The notes beneath the pieces were generated by a model. That model searched no databases. It saw nothing but the letters and a program-made list of their open reading frames with translations, and had not been told where the DNA came from. Below are positions 37,236-46,520 of a stretch of 64,000 nt of DNA, piece by piece. Position 1 is the first letter of the stretch, and each line of letters starts with the position of its first letter. This DNA comes from Maridesulfovibrio ferrireducens (GTDB lineage: Bacteria > Desulfobacterota > Desulfovibrionia > Desulfovibrionales > Desulfovibrionaceae), in contig NZ_FNGA01000002.1 of NCBI RefSeq assembly GCF_900101105.1, positions 62,001 through 126,000 on the forward strand, written 5' to 3'. The position numbers and the translations under genes were made by a program.

Positions 37236-37365
37236 TATCTAGCATCTCCATCTGTGTGATGCGCCGTTCCATGGCTACACCTTTGGCTGCAATAAAAGCC
37301 AGATATCCGGCTATTCCCGCCCAGACAGCAATATTTCCAATAAGCAAGTATGTTTCGTTAGTCAT
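37225..37365 (-). CDS. ccmD: CcmD-type haem exporter small subunit
   Basis: 46-residue protein with one membrane helix (IGNIAVWAGIAGYLAFIAA) followed by a basic/charged cytoplasmic tail (MERRITQMEMLDNDK), the standard CcmD plan. CcmD stabilises the CcmC-CcmE haem complex. AGGAG lies nine bases before ATG 37363-37365. It lies between ccmC and the TPR gene, the expected place. Too short to be found by length alone. Confidence 0.85.
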   Translation of the reverse strand: MTNETYLLIGNIAVWAGIAGYLAFIAAKGVAMERRITQMEMLDNDK

Positions 37366-37383
37366 ATATAATTACTCCTGATA

Positions 37384-38049
37384 TTATTCATTATCCCAGA
37401 CCAACCGGGCATCAAGCTTTCCGGCAAGACGGGTCTGACGAAAACGGACAGCCAGCAAAACCAGCCACAAAAGTCCAAATGCTGAAACATTGACGATCAA
37501 TGTAGTTAACATTTCAGGTTCCATTCCGCCCCCTTTGGCCCCGAGCACCGCAGGATGTACACTTCTCCAGAGTCGCGCTGAATAAAAAACGAGAGGGACA
37601 TCAACAAAAGCGACGATTCCAAGGACAGCGCACACTAAAGATCTGCGTTCGGCAGACATTGGCGAAGTTCTAAGCACCAGATAAGCAGCATAAACGAACC
37701 ACATAATAAGAGTCGTGGTCAGCCTCGGATCCCATGTCCACCAGACATTCCATGCCGCCCGTCCCCAGAGGGAACCGGTTATAAGAGCAAGTCCACTGAA
37801 AACAACACCGATTTCAGCGGCAGCCCCTGCAATATAATCAAATTTAATATCTCTTTTAATCAAGTACAACGCACTGAAAATAAATACTACGAAAAAACTG
37901 ATCATGGCCCATACCGCCATCGGCATATGGATGTAGAATATTTTCTGTACCAATCCCATAGTCGTCTCAACGGGAGCATACATCCAGATAAAATACTGCC
38001 CGGTACACAGGGCAATGCCGGAAATCAGCGCCGCAACTGCAAGACTCAT
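37384..38049 (-). CDS. ccmC: Haem exporter membrane protein CcmC
   Basis: 221 residues with six helices and the haem-handling motif WWTWDPR (Trp-rich signature) between conserved His (YIHMP and the one near VHPAVLG). CcmC loads haem onto CcmE in the periplasm. GGAG is seven bases before ATG. The closely related CcsA-type proteins are excluded by size and gene order. Confidence 0.96.
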   Translation of the reverse strand: MSLAVAALISGIALCTGQYFIWMYAPVETTMGLVQKIFYIHMPMAVWAMISFFVVFIFSALYLIKRDIKFDYIAGAAAEIGVVFSGLALITGSLWGRAAWNVWWTWDPRLTTTLIMWFVYAAYLVLRTSPMSAERRSLVCAVLGIVAFVDVPLVFYSARLWRSVHPAVLGAKGGGMEPEMLTTLIVNVSAFGLLWLVLLAVRFRQTRLAGKLDARLVWDNE

Positions 38050-38091
38050 TTTACGCTCCGTAATACAGTTATATTTTTACGCATGAACATA

Positions 38092-38769
38092 TTATTGTTC
38101 ACCACTATATACAAAAGGAAAAAGGATCAGGCCGGCTCCGCTGAATAACGCAGATGAGGACAAAATAATCCCCAGCCACGATGATTGATCAAGAGCCTCA
38201 ACCCCGGAGAAAGCCGAGGTCATCAATTGTATTGCACCGAGCAGGATAGGCAGAAGCAGAGGAAAAAGAATGACTGATAAAAGCGATTCTCTTGCGGCCT
38301 GTCCCTGAGAGATTGCACCAAGCAACGCCCCTAAAGAAACAAGACCCCAATCCGCAGCTAAAACAGTAATTGCAAAAAAGGCGAAAGAGCCTTTCAAGTC
38401 CTGACCAAGAAACACAATTGTAGCTGGAAGAAATACCAACTGTGAACACAGAAGTAATCCGAATCCAGCTAAACCTTTTCCGAACCAGACAGCATGAAGA
38501 GGGACAGGAGAAGAAAGCAGTCCCAATCGAGCTTCATTTGATTCTTCCATAGAAAACAATGTATTAAAAACCAGCACCAGTCCGAAACAAGAAGCCAGCC
38601 AGAATATAGCCGACGCGGCCTGAGCTTCTACAAGTTGCCCAGCCGGACGCGAAAGACTAAAAACAAAGATCAGCAAAAGTCCCAGAAGAACTGCTTGCGT
38701 TAACCCCTGTCCTCCGCCGACCGACAGTTTAAGGTCCTTGGATGCAATGATCAGTCCTCGTTTTAACAT
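38092..38769 (-). CDS. ccmB: Haem exporter membrane subunit CcmB
   Basis: 225 residues, six hydrophobic helices, with KDLKLSVGGGQGLTQAVLLGLLLIFVFSLS at the start and FNTLFSMEESNEARLGLLSSPV in the first loop, typical CcmB. With CcmA forms the ABC complex that frees holo-CcmE. Its start overlaps the ccmA end by seven bases. Confidence 0.95.
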   Translation of the reverse strand: MLKRGLIIASKDLKLSVGGGQGLTQAVLLGLLLIFVFSLSRPAGQLVEAQAASAIFWLASCFGLVLVFNTLFSMEESNEARLGLLSSPVPLHAVWFGKGLAGFGLLLCSQLVFLPATIVFLGQDLKGSFAFFAITVLAADWGLVSLGALLGAISQGQAARESLLSVILFPLLLPILLGAIQLMTSAFSGVEALDQSSWLGIILSSSALFSGAGLILFPFVYSGEQ

Positions 38770-39443
38770 ACCTTCCCTCCGAGAACTGTTTCCGGATCAA
38801 AATCAGCCGCTGCCCCCAGATACTCAAGCTTGCTACTTGCAAGGCCGAGTATTCTATCAGCAAGAGTCGCATCATGATTTACATCATGGCTGATCCAGAC
38901 AACCGCAGCACCCCGGTCACGAAAAGCAACGACTTCTTCACGAAGTAGGCTAAGCGAAGCCTGATCAAGCCCGGTACCCGGTTCATCCAAAAAGAGAAGA
39001 TCAGGATCAATCAGAAAAACCCGCGCCAGATTCAGGCGCTGAGCCATTCCCCGTGAAAAGGAACCTGCAAGTTCTTCCGCCGCCCTTTCAAGGCCTACTC
39101 TACGCAGCAAAACCATAAGTTCGTCGCGGGATGGAGAAAGCCCATACATTGAAGCCCAGAAAGAGAGATTTCTTAAAGCACTGAGCCGGGGATAAATAAA
39201 CGTGGAATGCCCGAGATAAGCTGTTTTTTCAGGAGGTGTAATAATCTCCGCAGATCCGGCTGAAGGTCGTGACAGACCTGCCATAATCTTTAGCAAAGTG
39301 GTCTTACCCGCACCATTACGACCGACCACAAGAAGGATTTCCCCCTTGTGAACGTCACAACTCACGTTCTTAAATATCAGCCTCGTGCCAAAAAACTTGG
39401 CAGCATTGCGCACTTTAAGAGCTATACTTTCATTAGTTTGCAC
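38763..39443 (-). CDS. ccmA: Cytochrome c biogenesis ATPase CcmA
   Basis: 226-residue ABC ATPase. Walker A GRNGAGKTT, signature FSRGMAQR, Walker B LLFLDEPGTGLD, and WISHDVNH. The FSRGMAQRL signature is characteristic of CcmA. Start is GTG 39441-39443 with AAGGCGG upstream. ATP hydrolysis releases haem-loaded CcmE from CcmC. Confidence 0.95.
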   Translation of the reverse strand: MQTNESIALKVRNAAKFFGTRLIFKNVSCDVHKGEILLVVGRNGAGKTTLLKIMAGLSRPSAGSAEIITPPEKTAYLGHSTFIYPRLSALRNLSFWASMYGLSPSRDELMVLLRRVGLERAAEELAGSFSRGMAQRLNLARVFLIDPDLLFLDEPGTGLDQASLSLLREEVVAFRDRGAAVVWISHDVNHDATLADRILGLASSKLEYLGAAADFDPETVLGGKVC

Positions 39444-39454
39444 TTAAGTCCGCC

Positions 39455-41332
39455 TTAACTTAAACGAGTCTTCCTGAACGCTACCAGCCCGAATAGGCAC
39501 ATAAGAGTTCCACCGATCCACATCCAGTTGATCAGAGGATTCACGCTTATTTTAAGCGTTACAGCGCCTTTTTCGTCAACACCGAGCAGTACACCGTAAA
39601 TTTCATCACCAAGTCCGGGGATGACCGAAACCTCAGCAAACGGCTGAGGAAAATTACGATATATTCTACGTTCAGGATTCAGAAGTCCGACATGTTTGCC
39701 GTCTTTGGTCACTTCAATCAAGGAAGCTATCTTAGCAATTGCAGGGGTCTGACTTTCGGTAAAATCTTTAAAAGTTAAAGTGTAATCACCGATCTGAGCA
39801 CTTTGGCCCTTATCAAGTACAAACTCACCCACAACCTGATTCGGTCCGGACCATGCAACTCCCAGAAAAACAAGAGCAACACCGAAGTGAATCCCGTATA
39901 TTCCCATAGTTGAGGTCACTTTGCGAACCTGAGGTATAAAAATAAAAACTCCGACAATCCCGACAAGCGCAGCAATGGACGCAGCGGATGTAATGAGACC
40001 CAACGGATGATGCAATCCAGCCATCCAGCTGATAGCCAGTCCGCCGACAAAAGAAACGAGTACGAGTATAAGTCCGCGCTTATCTCTGATTCCTTCCTTC
40101 CAGCTGAACCATGGACAGACTGCGAAGATCAAAATTAACAATGAAAATAACGGCAAACAAACGCGGTTGTAGAAATTCGCATCAAGCCCAACCGGATTGG
40201 CGCTCCACATCTTGCTGATTACAGGCCACATTGTGCCTAAACCTACAACCAGACCGAGAGCAAGTAAGGCCCAAGCTGCTACTACAAGTAACCCCTGTCT
40301 GCTCCCGAGAGTAGAAAGAGACTTGGCTTCTACACGTTGTCCGAGGACCAGAACAAGTGCTGTCAGGACAAGCGCTGCAATCATGAACAAAGCAAGCGGA
40401 AGAGCCACCCCGCCTTCACCGAAGGCATGAAGGGACTGAATAACCCCGCTACGAACCAGATATGTGCCGAAAATACAGAGCAGGAATGTCAAGCTCATCA
40501 AAAAGACATTTGTCTTCTGCAACGCTTTCCGTCTGAGTTCAATAATTGCGGTATGCATAAAAGCGGTAGAGCTGAGCCAAGGAATAAGTGAAGCATTTTC
40601 AACAGGATCCCATGCCCAATATCCGCCCCAACCAAGTTCCATATAAGACCACCATGCACCGAGAACGATTCCCGCGGTAAGAAATACCCACGCAAGAATA
40701 TTCCAGTTACGGCAAAACTTAACCCATGACTTTGCTTCACCGCAAATAAATGCCGCAAGAGCAAGTGCAGCAGGACTTGTAAATCCGGCATAACCGAGAA
40801 ATAAAAGTGGTGGATGAAAAATCATGCCCGGATTTCTAAGCAGAGGGTTAAGCCCTCTTCCATCTGTGGGGACAGGAACAAGTTCCATAAAAGGGCTGGA
40901 CCAACATGTAACAAGTAACAGGAAAAAAGCCTGTACGAGCAAATAAAAAAGCCAGTAATAAAGGCGCGTTTTTTCCGAAAATTCTTGAAATAAAGATAAT
41001 CTCGAAAAAACTACACCCATAACGGCTATAGAAAGAATCCAAAAGAGCAGAGACCCTTCGCCTCCGGCCCAGAATGCTGTAATTGAATAAAGAAGAGACA
41101 AGGTATTATCTACATGTTCGTAGACATACATATATGAATAGTCACGGCTGAGGAGAGCTACAGTCAAAATAACACTTGCGAATGTAACAAGTCCCGCAAC
41201 AACAATATTCGCTCTGTCTAAAAGCACAAGAACATTACGCCTGCCTGTCAGTAGCGATAAACAAGCATATGCTCCTGCGCCGAGCGTGGCCAAGAGTGCA
41301 AGTAAAAGCATCAAATTGGCAATAATTTGCAT
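39455..41332 (-). CDS. ccmF: Haem lyase CcmF
   Basis: 625-residue, multi-helix protein that passes haem from CcmE to apocytochrome. The WWD-type motif reads WGGYWAWDPVENASLIPWL, and conserved His include those near HPPLLFLGY. The C-terminal soluble part (FVLDKGQSAQIGDYTLTF) and last helix match CcmF. It follows ccmE after a hairpin terminator. Without CcmH, this CcmF must act with another partner. Confidence 0.96.
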   Translation of the reverse strand: MQIIANLMLLLALLATLGAGAYACLSLLTGRRNVLVLLDRANIVVAGLVTFASVILTVALLSRDYSYMYVYEHVDNTLSLLYSITAFWAGGEGSLLFWILSIAVMGVVFSRLSLFQEFSEKTRLYYWLFYLLVQAFFLLLVTCWSSPFMELVPVPTDGRGLNPLLRNPGMIFHPPLLFLGYAGFTSPAALALAAFICGEAKSWVKFCRNWNILAWVFLTAGIVLGAWWSYMELGWGGYWAWDPVENASLIPWLSSTAFMHTAIIELRRKALQKTNVFLMSLTFLLCIFGTYLVRSGVIQSLHAFGEGGVALPLALFMIAALVLTALVLVLGQRVEAKSLSTLGSRQGLLVVAAWALLALGLVVGLGTMWPVISKMWSANPVGLDANFYNRVCLPLFSLLILIFAVCPWFSWKEGIRDKRGLILVLVSFVGGLAISWMAGLHHPLGLITSAASIAALVGIVGVFIFIPQVRKVTSTMGIYGIHFGVALVFLGVAWSGPNQVVGEFVLDKGQSAQIGDYTLTFKDFTESQTPAIAKIASLIEVTKDGKHVGLLNPERRIYRNFPQPFAEVSVIPGLGDEIYGVLLGVDEKGAVTLKISVNPLINWMWIGGTLMCLFGLVAFRKTRLS

Positions 41333-41388
41333 TTTATATCAACTCCATGAATGGATAAATTAATCAAACAATTAAACACAAAAAGTCC

Positions 41389-41416
41389 TGCCCGGATTAT
41401 TAAAATCCTGACAGGA
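41389..41416 (-). terminator. Attenuating hairpin between ccmE and ccmF
   Basis: Minus strand CCTG, GGATT, five-base loop, AATCC, CAGG with a small internal loop, then ACTTTTT. It could lower expression of ccmF and later genes relative to ccmE. Confidence 0.6.
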
Positions 41417-41433
41417 TCATTTTAAATAAAAAG

Positions 41434-41850
41434 TTAACCTTCCCGGCTTTCCTTTTCATATTTTGAAGGACACTTGGTTATCAATGAATTTGCTTTAAAA
41501 GCTTTATTTCCACCGACAAAAGTACCTTCGACTATGACTTCAGCATCCACTTTAAAAGTATCGGGAACCGCACCGCGATATACAACCCGAATACTCTGGT
41601 CGAGATTCTTTTGATCTGTCAAATCGAAAGTGACACCAAGTCCGCCGTTAGTAATTTCTATATTTTGAGGACCGACCTTACCAAAAAGTCTGGACTGTCC
41701 AAGCTCACTCTCATCCATAGCAAGCGCTTCAGAAACGTTTAGAAAGTACACACTGTCCTGAGAAAGACCCGAATAAACAAGCCATCCCAGTCCTCCCAGA
41801 AAAAGTAGCAAGGCGACAATATATACGCCTTTTCCGCTTTTTTTGGCCAT
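41434..41850 (-). CDS. ccmE: Cytochrome c-type biogenesis protein CcmE, C-x3-Y variant
   Basis: 138-residue periplasmic haem chaperone with one N-terminal membrane helix and an OB-fold barrel (FGKVGPQNIEI, VVYRGAVPDTFK, VIVEGTF). At the haem site the usual HxxxY is C127-PSK-Y131, that is Cys in place of the covalently bound His. A Desulfovibrio Ccm system with this CxxxY CcmE and no CcmG/CcmH has been shown by others to work. ATG 41850 has GGAG six bases upstream; an in-frame extension to 41967 overlaps the CBS gene and is not used. Confidence 0.96.
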   Translation of the reverse strand: MAKKSGKGVYIVALLLFLGGLGWLVYSGLSQDSVYFLNVSEALAMDESELGQSRLFGKVGPQNIEITNGGLGVTFDLTDQKNLDQSIRVVYRGAVPDTFKVDAEVIVEGTFVGGNKAFKANSLITKCPSKYEKESREG

Positions 41851-41869
41851 TTTGTTCTCCGTTATATTT

Positions 41870-42925
41870 CTAAATGTCAGAGGTTTTCTTTCTCCGACTG
41901 ACAATAAGTTCTTCTCTTCTCTTATGAGCAAGCTCGCGCATGTCAACGACCTGATCGGTCTCATCAACGATCTCGCTGCCGAGAATTTCTTCCATTACAT
42001 CTTCAAGAGTGACAACGCCGGACATTCCTCCATACTCATCGAGCACCACAAATAAGTGCATACGACTTTCAAGAAACTTAACCAGCAGTTTGTCGAGAGT
42101 AATGTTCTCGAGTACAAATCGGACAGGTTTCATCAACTCTGAAAGTTTGACGTCATCCTTATCATCTGCAAGCGCTTCAAAAACTAATCGCCTGTAGATA
42201 ACACCTACGATTTCCTCGGGATTATCACCTTCATATACAGGAATACGGCTATGCGGCCATGCACTGTACTTTACATGAGCCTCTGCGACAGTCATTTCAG
42301 TGGGCAAGGAAAACACGACGGTCCGGGGAGTCATAATTTGCTCCACAATCTTGTCGTCCAACGACAGGATGTTAGCAATTGAGAGGGCTTCATAAGGTTT
42401 AATCGCCCCGGATTTTCGAGTCAAACTGACCATTGCTCTGATGTCATCTTCCGTAACCTGAGGTCCTTTCCCCCCCTTGCTTACAAGACGGGCAAGAAAT
42501 CCGCATACCCAAATAACAGGAGAAAAAATCCAGACCATAATCTCCAGCGGGCGGGCAAGAGCCGTCCCCAAAGTGTGGCAGTAGACAATTCCTAGTGTTT
42601 TGGGAAGTATTTCAGAAAACAATAATATAATAAGGGTAAAAACCAGCGCAAACCACGGCAGAGTTTCAACCCCGTAAACGTTGCTCCACGCAGCTCCCGC
42701 AATCGAGGCTCCGGCGGTATTGGCAACAGTATTAAGTGTAAGTATAGCAGTTATCGGCTTTTCCACGTTCAAGCGAAGGTTATGCAGAATTATTCCTGCC
42801 TTATGACCTTCCTTGCGCAACTTTTCTATTCGACTCTGTGGAAAAGAATAAAAAACAGCCTCACTGACTGAACAGTAGGCAGATATGACAGTAGCCAGCC
42901 CGACGGCAAGTATTAGTTCCAGCAT
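41870..42925 (-). CDS. CNNM/CorC-type membrane protein with two CBS domains
   Basis: 351 residues: DUF21 membrane part (about 1-150) with SVSEAVFYS and LFSEILPKTLG, then a CBS pair (about 190-330) with IMTPRTVVFSLPTEMTVAEA and LFVVLDEYGGMSGVVTLEDVMEEILG. The C-terminal transporter-associated (CorC_HlyC) domain is missing. Family members move Mg2+ or other divalent ions or respond to them. It lies 19 bp before ccmE, and seems to be the first gene of the operon, though a ccm role is not known. Ribosome site is weak. Confidence 0.9.
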   Translation of the reverse strand: MLELILAVGLATVISAYCSVSEAVFYSFPQSRIEKLRKEGHKAGIILHNLRLNVEKPITAILTLNTVANTAGASIAGAAWSNVYGVETLPWFALVFTLIILLFSEILPKTLGIVYCHTLGTALARPLEIMVWIFSPVIWVCGFLARLVSKGGKGPQVTEDDIRAMVSLTRKSGAIKPYEALSIANILSLDDKIVEQIMTPRTVVFSLPTEMTVAEAHVKYSAWPHSRIPVYEGDNPEEIVGVIYRRLVFEALADDKDDVKLSELMKPVRFVLENITLDKLLVKFLESRMHLFVVLDEYGGMSGVVTLEDVMEEILGSEIVDETDQVVDMRELAHKRREELIVSRRKKTSDI

Positions 42926-43157
42926 TAATTTTTTTGTTAAAGTTACTCAAAGCGATGATTCGCAAAAAAGTATAACTAGATAACTATCAGAAGGATACTA
43001 CCCGTGCAACAGAAATAGGGTAGCCGTCCCCGAATCAGTACGAAATGAAGATTCATTTATGACTTTAAAATAAAAACAGATGACACTTTATAAGCTGTTT
43101 CACAGAAAAAGACATGACAAATAGCAATACTGCTAAAATTGAAAGGTAAAATTTACA

Positions 43158-43185
43158 TTGACCTTTTGCTCTGCACAATTAAAAT
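43158..43185 (+). promoter_or_regulatory. Sigma70 promoter immediately before the GT9 gene
   Basis: TTGACC (43158-43163), 16 bp, TAAAAT (43180-43185). Its predicted start site falls within a few bases of the ATG at 43195. Confidence 0.6.
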
Positions 43186-43194
43186 AGCGCGATA

Positions 43195-44208
43195 ATGCAC
43201 CCGTTAAAAGACAATCACAAAATAATATTCAGACTCAGCGCTCTTGGAGATCTAATCCTGACAACCGGAGTTATAGATTTCTGGGCGGAGAAGTACGGCT
43301 GGACTTTCAGCGTAATAACTAAACAGCAATATGCCGCGCCCTTAGAAAAGAACCCGCATATAACTGAAATTATCAAACTTGATAAAAATGATCTCGGAGA
43401 TTCAGCTTGGATTACCAAGGCTGGAGAACTTGCGCTGAAATATGAAGGCTGTGAACTGATCGACCTGCACTCAACGCTCAGATCCAGAATACTTGCCATG
43501 CGTTGGCGCGGCACTGTGTCCCGTTATAAAAAATTCAGCCTTGAGCGCAGATTGTTTAAACTTACACGTTCATCCAAACTCGAAAAAGTTCTAGAAGATA
43601 AACCTGTAACTGTACGCTACACCTCCGCAATTGAAAAAGAACTACCGGATGCAAAAGAACTTCTGCCCCACATTTACCTTACAAAATCTGAAAAGTGTAA
43701 CGCGCTTTCAATGATGAAACGCGAAAATTTGAATAAAAATTTTATAGCACTTCATCCATATGCCACTCACCCGGACAAAGCATGGCCCCGCGAATACTGG
43801 AGAGAGCTTATAAAACAGCTTGATGAAAAGGGAATCCAATGGGCGGTAGTAGGCAAAGATGAAAACATATTGAATGCCGGCAAATCTGAATGGAATTTCA
43901 CAAACAGACTTTCTCTGAGACAAACTTCAGCGATTCTACAAGAAGCAAAATTTTTGGTAACTGGTGATTCCGGCCCCATGCATCTTGCAGCCGGTGTGGG
44001 AACTCCCGTTATAGCAATGTTCGGACCGACCTCTAAAGTCTGGGGATTCTATCCGGCTGGTAAATATGACCGCATATTGGAGTTGGACCTTAACTGCCGT
44101 CCCTGCTCACTTCACGGAAAAAGCAATTGCAGCAAAAACCGCGAATGTTTAAAAAAAATCCGCCCTGAAAACATTATGAATATTCTTCTAAACCCCAATA
44201 CTTATTGA
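43195..44208 (+). CDS. Glycosyltransferase family 9 (heptosyltransferase-like)
   Basis: 337 residues, GT-B fold. The N-terminal IIFRLSALGDLILTTGVIDF binds the acceptor; the donor-site motif LVTGDSGPMHLAAGVGTPVIAMFGPTS is typical of ADP-heptose:LPS heptosyltransferases. A Cys cluster near the end (CRPCSLHGKSNCSKNRECLKKI) is common in this subfamily. It likely adds a heptose or other sugar to LPS core. No ribosome site is visible and the promoter is adjacent, so the mRNA may be leaderless. Its 3' end overlaps nadD head to head by 35 bp. Confidence 0.88.
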   Translation: MHPLKDNHKIIFRLSALGDLILTTGVIDFWAEKYGWTFSVITKQQYAAPLEKNPHITEIIKLDKNDLGDSAWITKAGELALKYEGCELIDLHSTLRSRILAMRWRGTVSRYKKFSLERRLFKLTRSSKLEKVLEDKPVTVRYTSAIEKELPDAKELLPHIYLTKSEKCNALSMMKRENLNKNFIALHPYATHPDKAWPREYWRELIKQLDEKGIQWAVVGKDENILNAGKSEWNFTNRLSLRQTSAILQEAKFLVTGDSGPMHLAAGVGTPVIAMFGPTSKVWGFYPAGKYDRILELDLNCRPCSLHGKSNCSKNRECLKKIRPENIMNILLNPNTY

Positions 44209-44839
44209 ATTCATCCGCTTTACCTTTGACATAATCAGCAACTGCGGCAGGAACATATAGGCTGATATCACCACCCTCTCTCCATACCTTGCGAACAAAT
44301 GTAGAGCTGATTTTAAAATCAAAATCATCAATTATGTAAACAGACTTTCCGTCCTTTAATTTCCACTCATTTGTGTCTGTATTATCAATGTCTGTGAATA
44401 TTTTTTTGAGAAGTAAAGTCATTTCACCAGCATCAGATTTTCCCCGGCTGACAGCGACGATATTCGCGAGAAGTGGAATCTTTTCCCAATCTTTCCAGCC
44501 GGGCAGAGAGTTGAAGGCATCCTGCCCCATCAAGAAATACAACTCGTCTTCTGGATAACGTTTTAACGCTTCTTTAAGTGTCTGTACCGTATATGTGGGG
44601 CCGGTCGAAGACATATCTATATCACAGACATCAAAATTGTCTAAACCATCAACAGCCCTCTGAATCAATTCAAATCGAAGCTCAGCAGGCAGCATGGTTC
44701 CACATTTTTTATGGTAAGGATTCCCTGCCGGAACAAACAGCACCTGATCAAGCCCAAGACGCTTCATCACTGCGGATGCAACATCAATGTGAGTATTGTG
44801 AACAGGATTAAAACTGCCGCCGAACAACCCTATTTTCAT
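44174..44839 (-). CDS. nadD: Nicotinate-nucleotide adenylyltransferase
   Basis: Makes nicotinate adenine dinucleotide from NaMN and ATP. 221 residues, HIGH-type nucleotidyl transferase: GLFGGSFNPVHNTH at the start and the second motif ISSTFVR (KISSTFVRKV) near 180. The middle LYFLMGQDAFNSLPGW is normal. ATG 44837-44839 with GAGG upstream; an extension of five codons lacks a ribosome site. It follows proA, but a terminator lies just before its ribosome site. Confidence 0.96.
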   Translation of the reverse strand: MKIGLFGGSFNPVHNTHIDVASAVMKRLGLDQVLFVPAGNPYHKKCGTMLPAELRFELIQRAVDGLDNFDVCDIDMSSTGPTYTVQTLKEALKRYPEDELYFLMGQDAFNSLPGWKDWEKIPLLANIVAVSRGKSDAGEMTLLLKKIFTDIDNTDTNEWKLKDGKSVYIIDDFDFKISSTFVRKVWREGGDISLYVPAAVADYVKGKADEFNKYWGLEEYS

Positions 44840-44852
44840 AAAATATAACCTC

Positions 44853-44896
44853 AAAAAATTCCCGGCGAGCGCTTAAAACAAGTCTCACCGGGATTT
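44853..44896 (-). terminator. Terminator of proA, directly upstream of nadD
   Basis: Minus strand CCCGGTGAG, loop, CTCGCCGGG (44861-44892) then AATTTTTT. The U-run touches the nadD ribosome-binding site (about 44849-44853), so nadD must rely on read-through or an internal start. Confidence 0.75.
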
Positions 44897-44945
44897 AATA
44901 TTTCAAACAATAAAAGACATACAGAGCTAGGTTAACCACTCAGTT

Positions 44946-46205
44946 TTACAGACGAATATTCCATTCACCGAGCGAAACAAACTTTGTACTGGTCAACTCT
45001 TTAGCTCCCATGGGACCGTACGAATGAAGCTTTGAGGTAGATATTCCTATTTCCGCGCCGAGTCCCAACTGTCCGCCGTCATTAAATCTGGTGGAACAAT
45101 TAACCCCGACCATTGAAGCATCAACTTCACGTACAAAACGCATGGCACGATCGTGATCTTTTGTAAGAATCACTTCGGTATGATTTGAACCGTATCGAGC
45201 TATATAATCCTGAGCGTCATCCTGACTTGAAACAACTTTCACAGTCAGAATTAAATCCAGAAATTCATACCCGAAATCATCGATAGTTGCAGCGATCGCT
45301 GTATTTCCAAGCAAAGACATTGAACGCGGGCACGCTCTGAACTGAACTCCGCATGCACCGAGAATTGTCGCCATTGCAGGCAAAAAGTCTTCAGCAATAT
45401 CCTCATGAACCAGAACACCCTCAAGAGCATTACAAACACCGGGTTTCTGGGTTTTAGAATTTTTGACGATATCAACTGACTTTGCAATGTCCGCAAACTT
45501 ATCAACAAAAATATGACATACGCCCTTATAATGTTTGAGAACAGGCATAGTAGCCTGCTGAACGACAGCACGAATCAGCCCTTCTCCGCCGCGGGGAATG
45601 ACAACATCAATATACTCATCGAGTTTCAGCAGTTCGCTGACAGCTTCGCGGTCAGTAACAGCCACAACCTGAGCCGCATCCGCAGGCAGATTCTGACTTT
45701 CAAGAGCTTTATGAATAAGCGAAGCCAGCGCTAAATTAGAATGAATAGCTTCCGAACCGCCTCGCAGAATAATTGAATTACCAGCTTTCAAACACAGCAC
45801 AGCGGCATCAACAGTCACATTAGGACGGGATTCGAAAATCATCATGATAACGCCGAGAGGGATGCGCATTTTTCCGACAAGCACTCCACTTGGACGCCGT
45901 TCCATTTTTTCAATTTCGCCAACAGGATCAGTTTGCGCGGCAACTTCATTACAACCCTGAATCATGTAATTCAAAACTGCCGGAGAAATTTCGAGGCGCT
46001 GCATGCGTGCGTTATCAAGCCCGCGTGCTTTTGCGGCATCAAGGTCTTTACGGTTTTCAGCAAAGATAAATTCCTGCTCCTTTTCGAGCAAAGATGCCAA
46101 CTTCAAAATAGCTCCATTTCTAACGGAACCGTCTGCGCACGAAATTTTACGTGCTGCTTTTTTAGCCTTACGGGCTACGTCTTTCATTGCTTCTGCAAAA
46201 TTCAT
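44946..46205 (-). CDS. proA: Gamma-glutamyl phosphate reductase
   Basis: Second step of proline synthesis, giving glutamate semialdehyde. 419 residues, aldehyde-dehydrogenase fold; PRGGEGLI nucleotide loop, catalytic Cys in LKHYKGVCHIF, and NCSTRFNDGGQLGLGAEIGISTSK near the end. AAGGTGG precedes ATG. proB is not adjacent. Confidence 0.97.
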   Translation of the reverse strand: MNFAEAMKDVARKAKKAARKISCADGSVRNGAILKLASLLEKEQEFIFAENRKDLDAAKARGLDNARMQRLEISPAVLNYMIQGCNEVAAQTDPVGEIEKMERRPSGVLVGKMRIPLGVIMMIFESRPNVTVDAAVLCLKAGNSIILRGGSEAIHSNLALASLIHKALESQNLPADAAQVVAVTDREAVSELLKLDEYIDVVIPRGGEGLIRAVVQQATMPVLKHYKGVCHIFVDKFADIAKSVDIVKNSKTQKPGVCNALEGVLVHEDIAEDFLPAMATILGACGVQFRACPRSMSLLGNTAIAATIDDFGYEFLDLILTVKVVSSQDDAQDYIARYGSNHTEVILTKDHDRAMRFVREVDASMVGVNCSTRFNDGGQLGLGAEIGISTSKLHSYGPMGAKELTSTKFVSLGEWNIRL

Positions 46206-46438
46206 TATAGACCACCTTGAAACAAGATATATTAACTGAAATTACTTATTTTCCACCTATCGATCAATTTGGGCTACTAAGGATATTGCAAAAAAGTCAA
46301 CTACCAATTACCAATGAGGAGCATTTTTCGGTGTATAACTGAAAAACATAGTAATTTTTTTTTACTATTTTTGTAATCTTTTTCAGGCACTTTCATATTT
46401 TACCTGATGTTACGGACTCTTAACTTGAAAATTCAGTT

Positions 46439-46467
46439 TTGACCTTTTTGTCAGACTACTTTATAAA
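46439..46467 (+). promoter_or_regulatory. Sigma70 promoter for the TPR-iorAB unit
   Basis: TTGACC (46439-46444), exactly 17 bp, TATAAA (46462-46467). Confidence 0.65.
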
Positions 46468-46520
46468 GCGCACTTAACTTTGTGCAAAATCCATCAATAT
46501 CCCGGAGGCTCTTCTTTAAT

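Noticed and set aside
41851-41967. N-terminal extension of CcmE
   Set aside because: It overlaps the CBS gene and would put 39 polar residues before the membrane helix; ATG 41850 has a good ribosome site.
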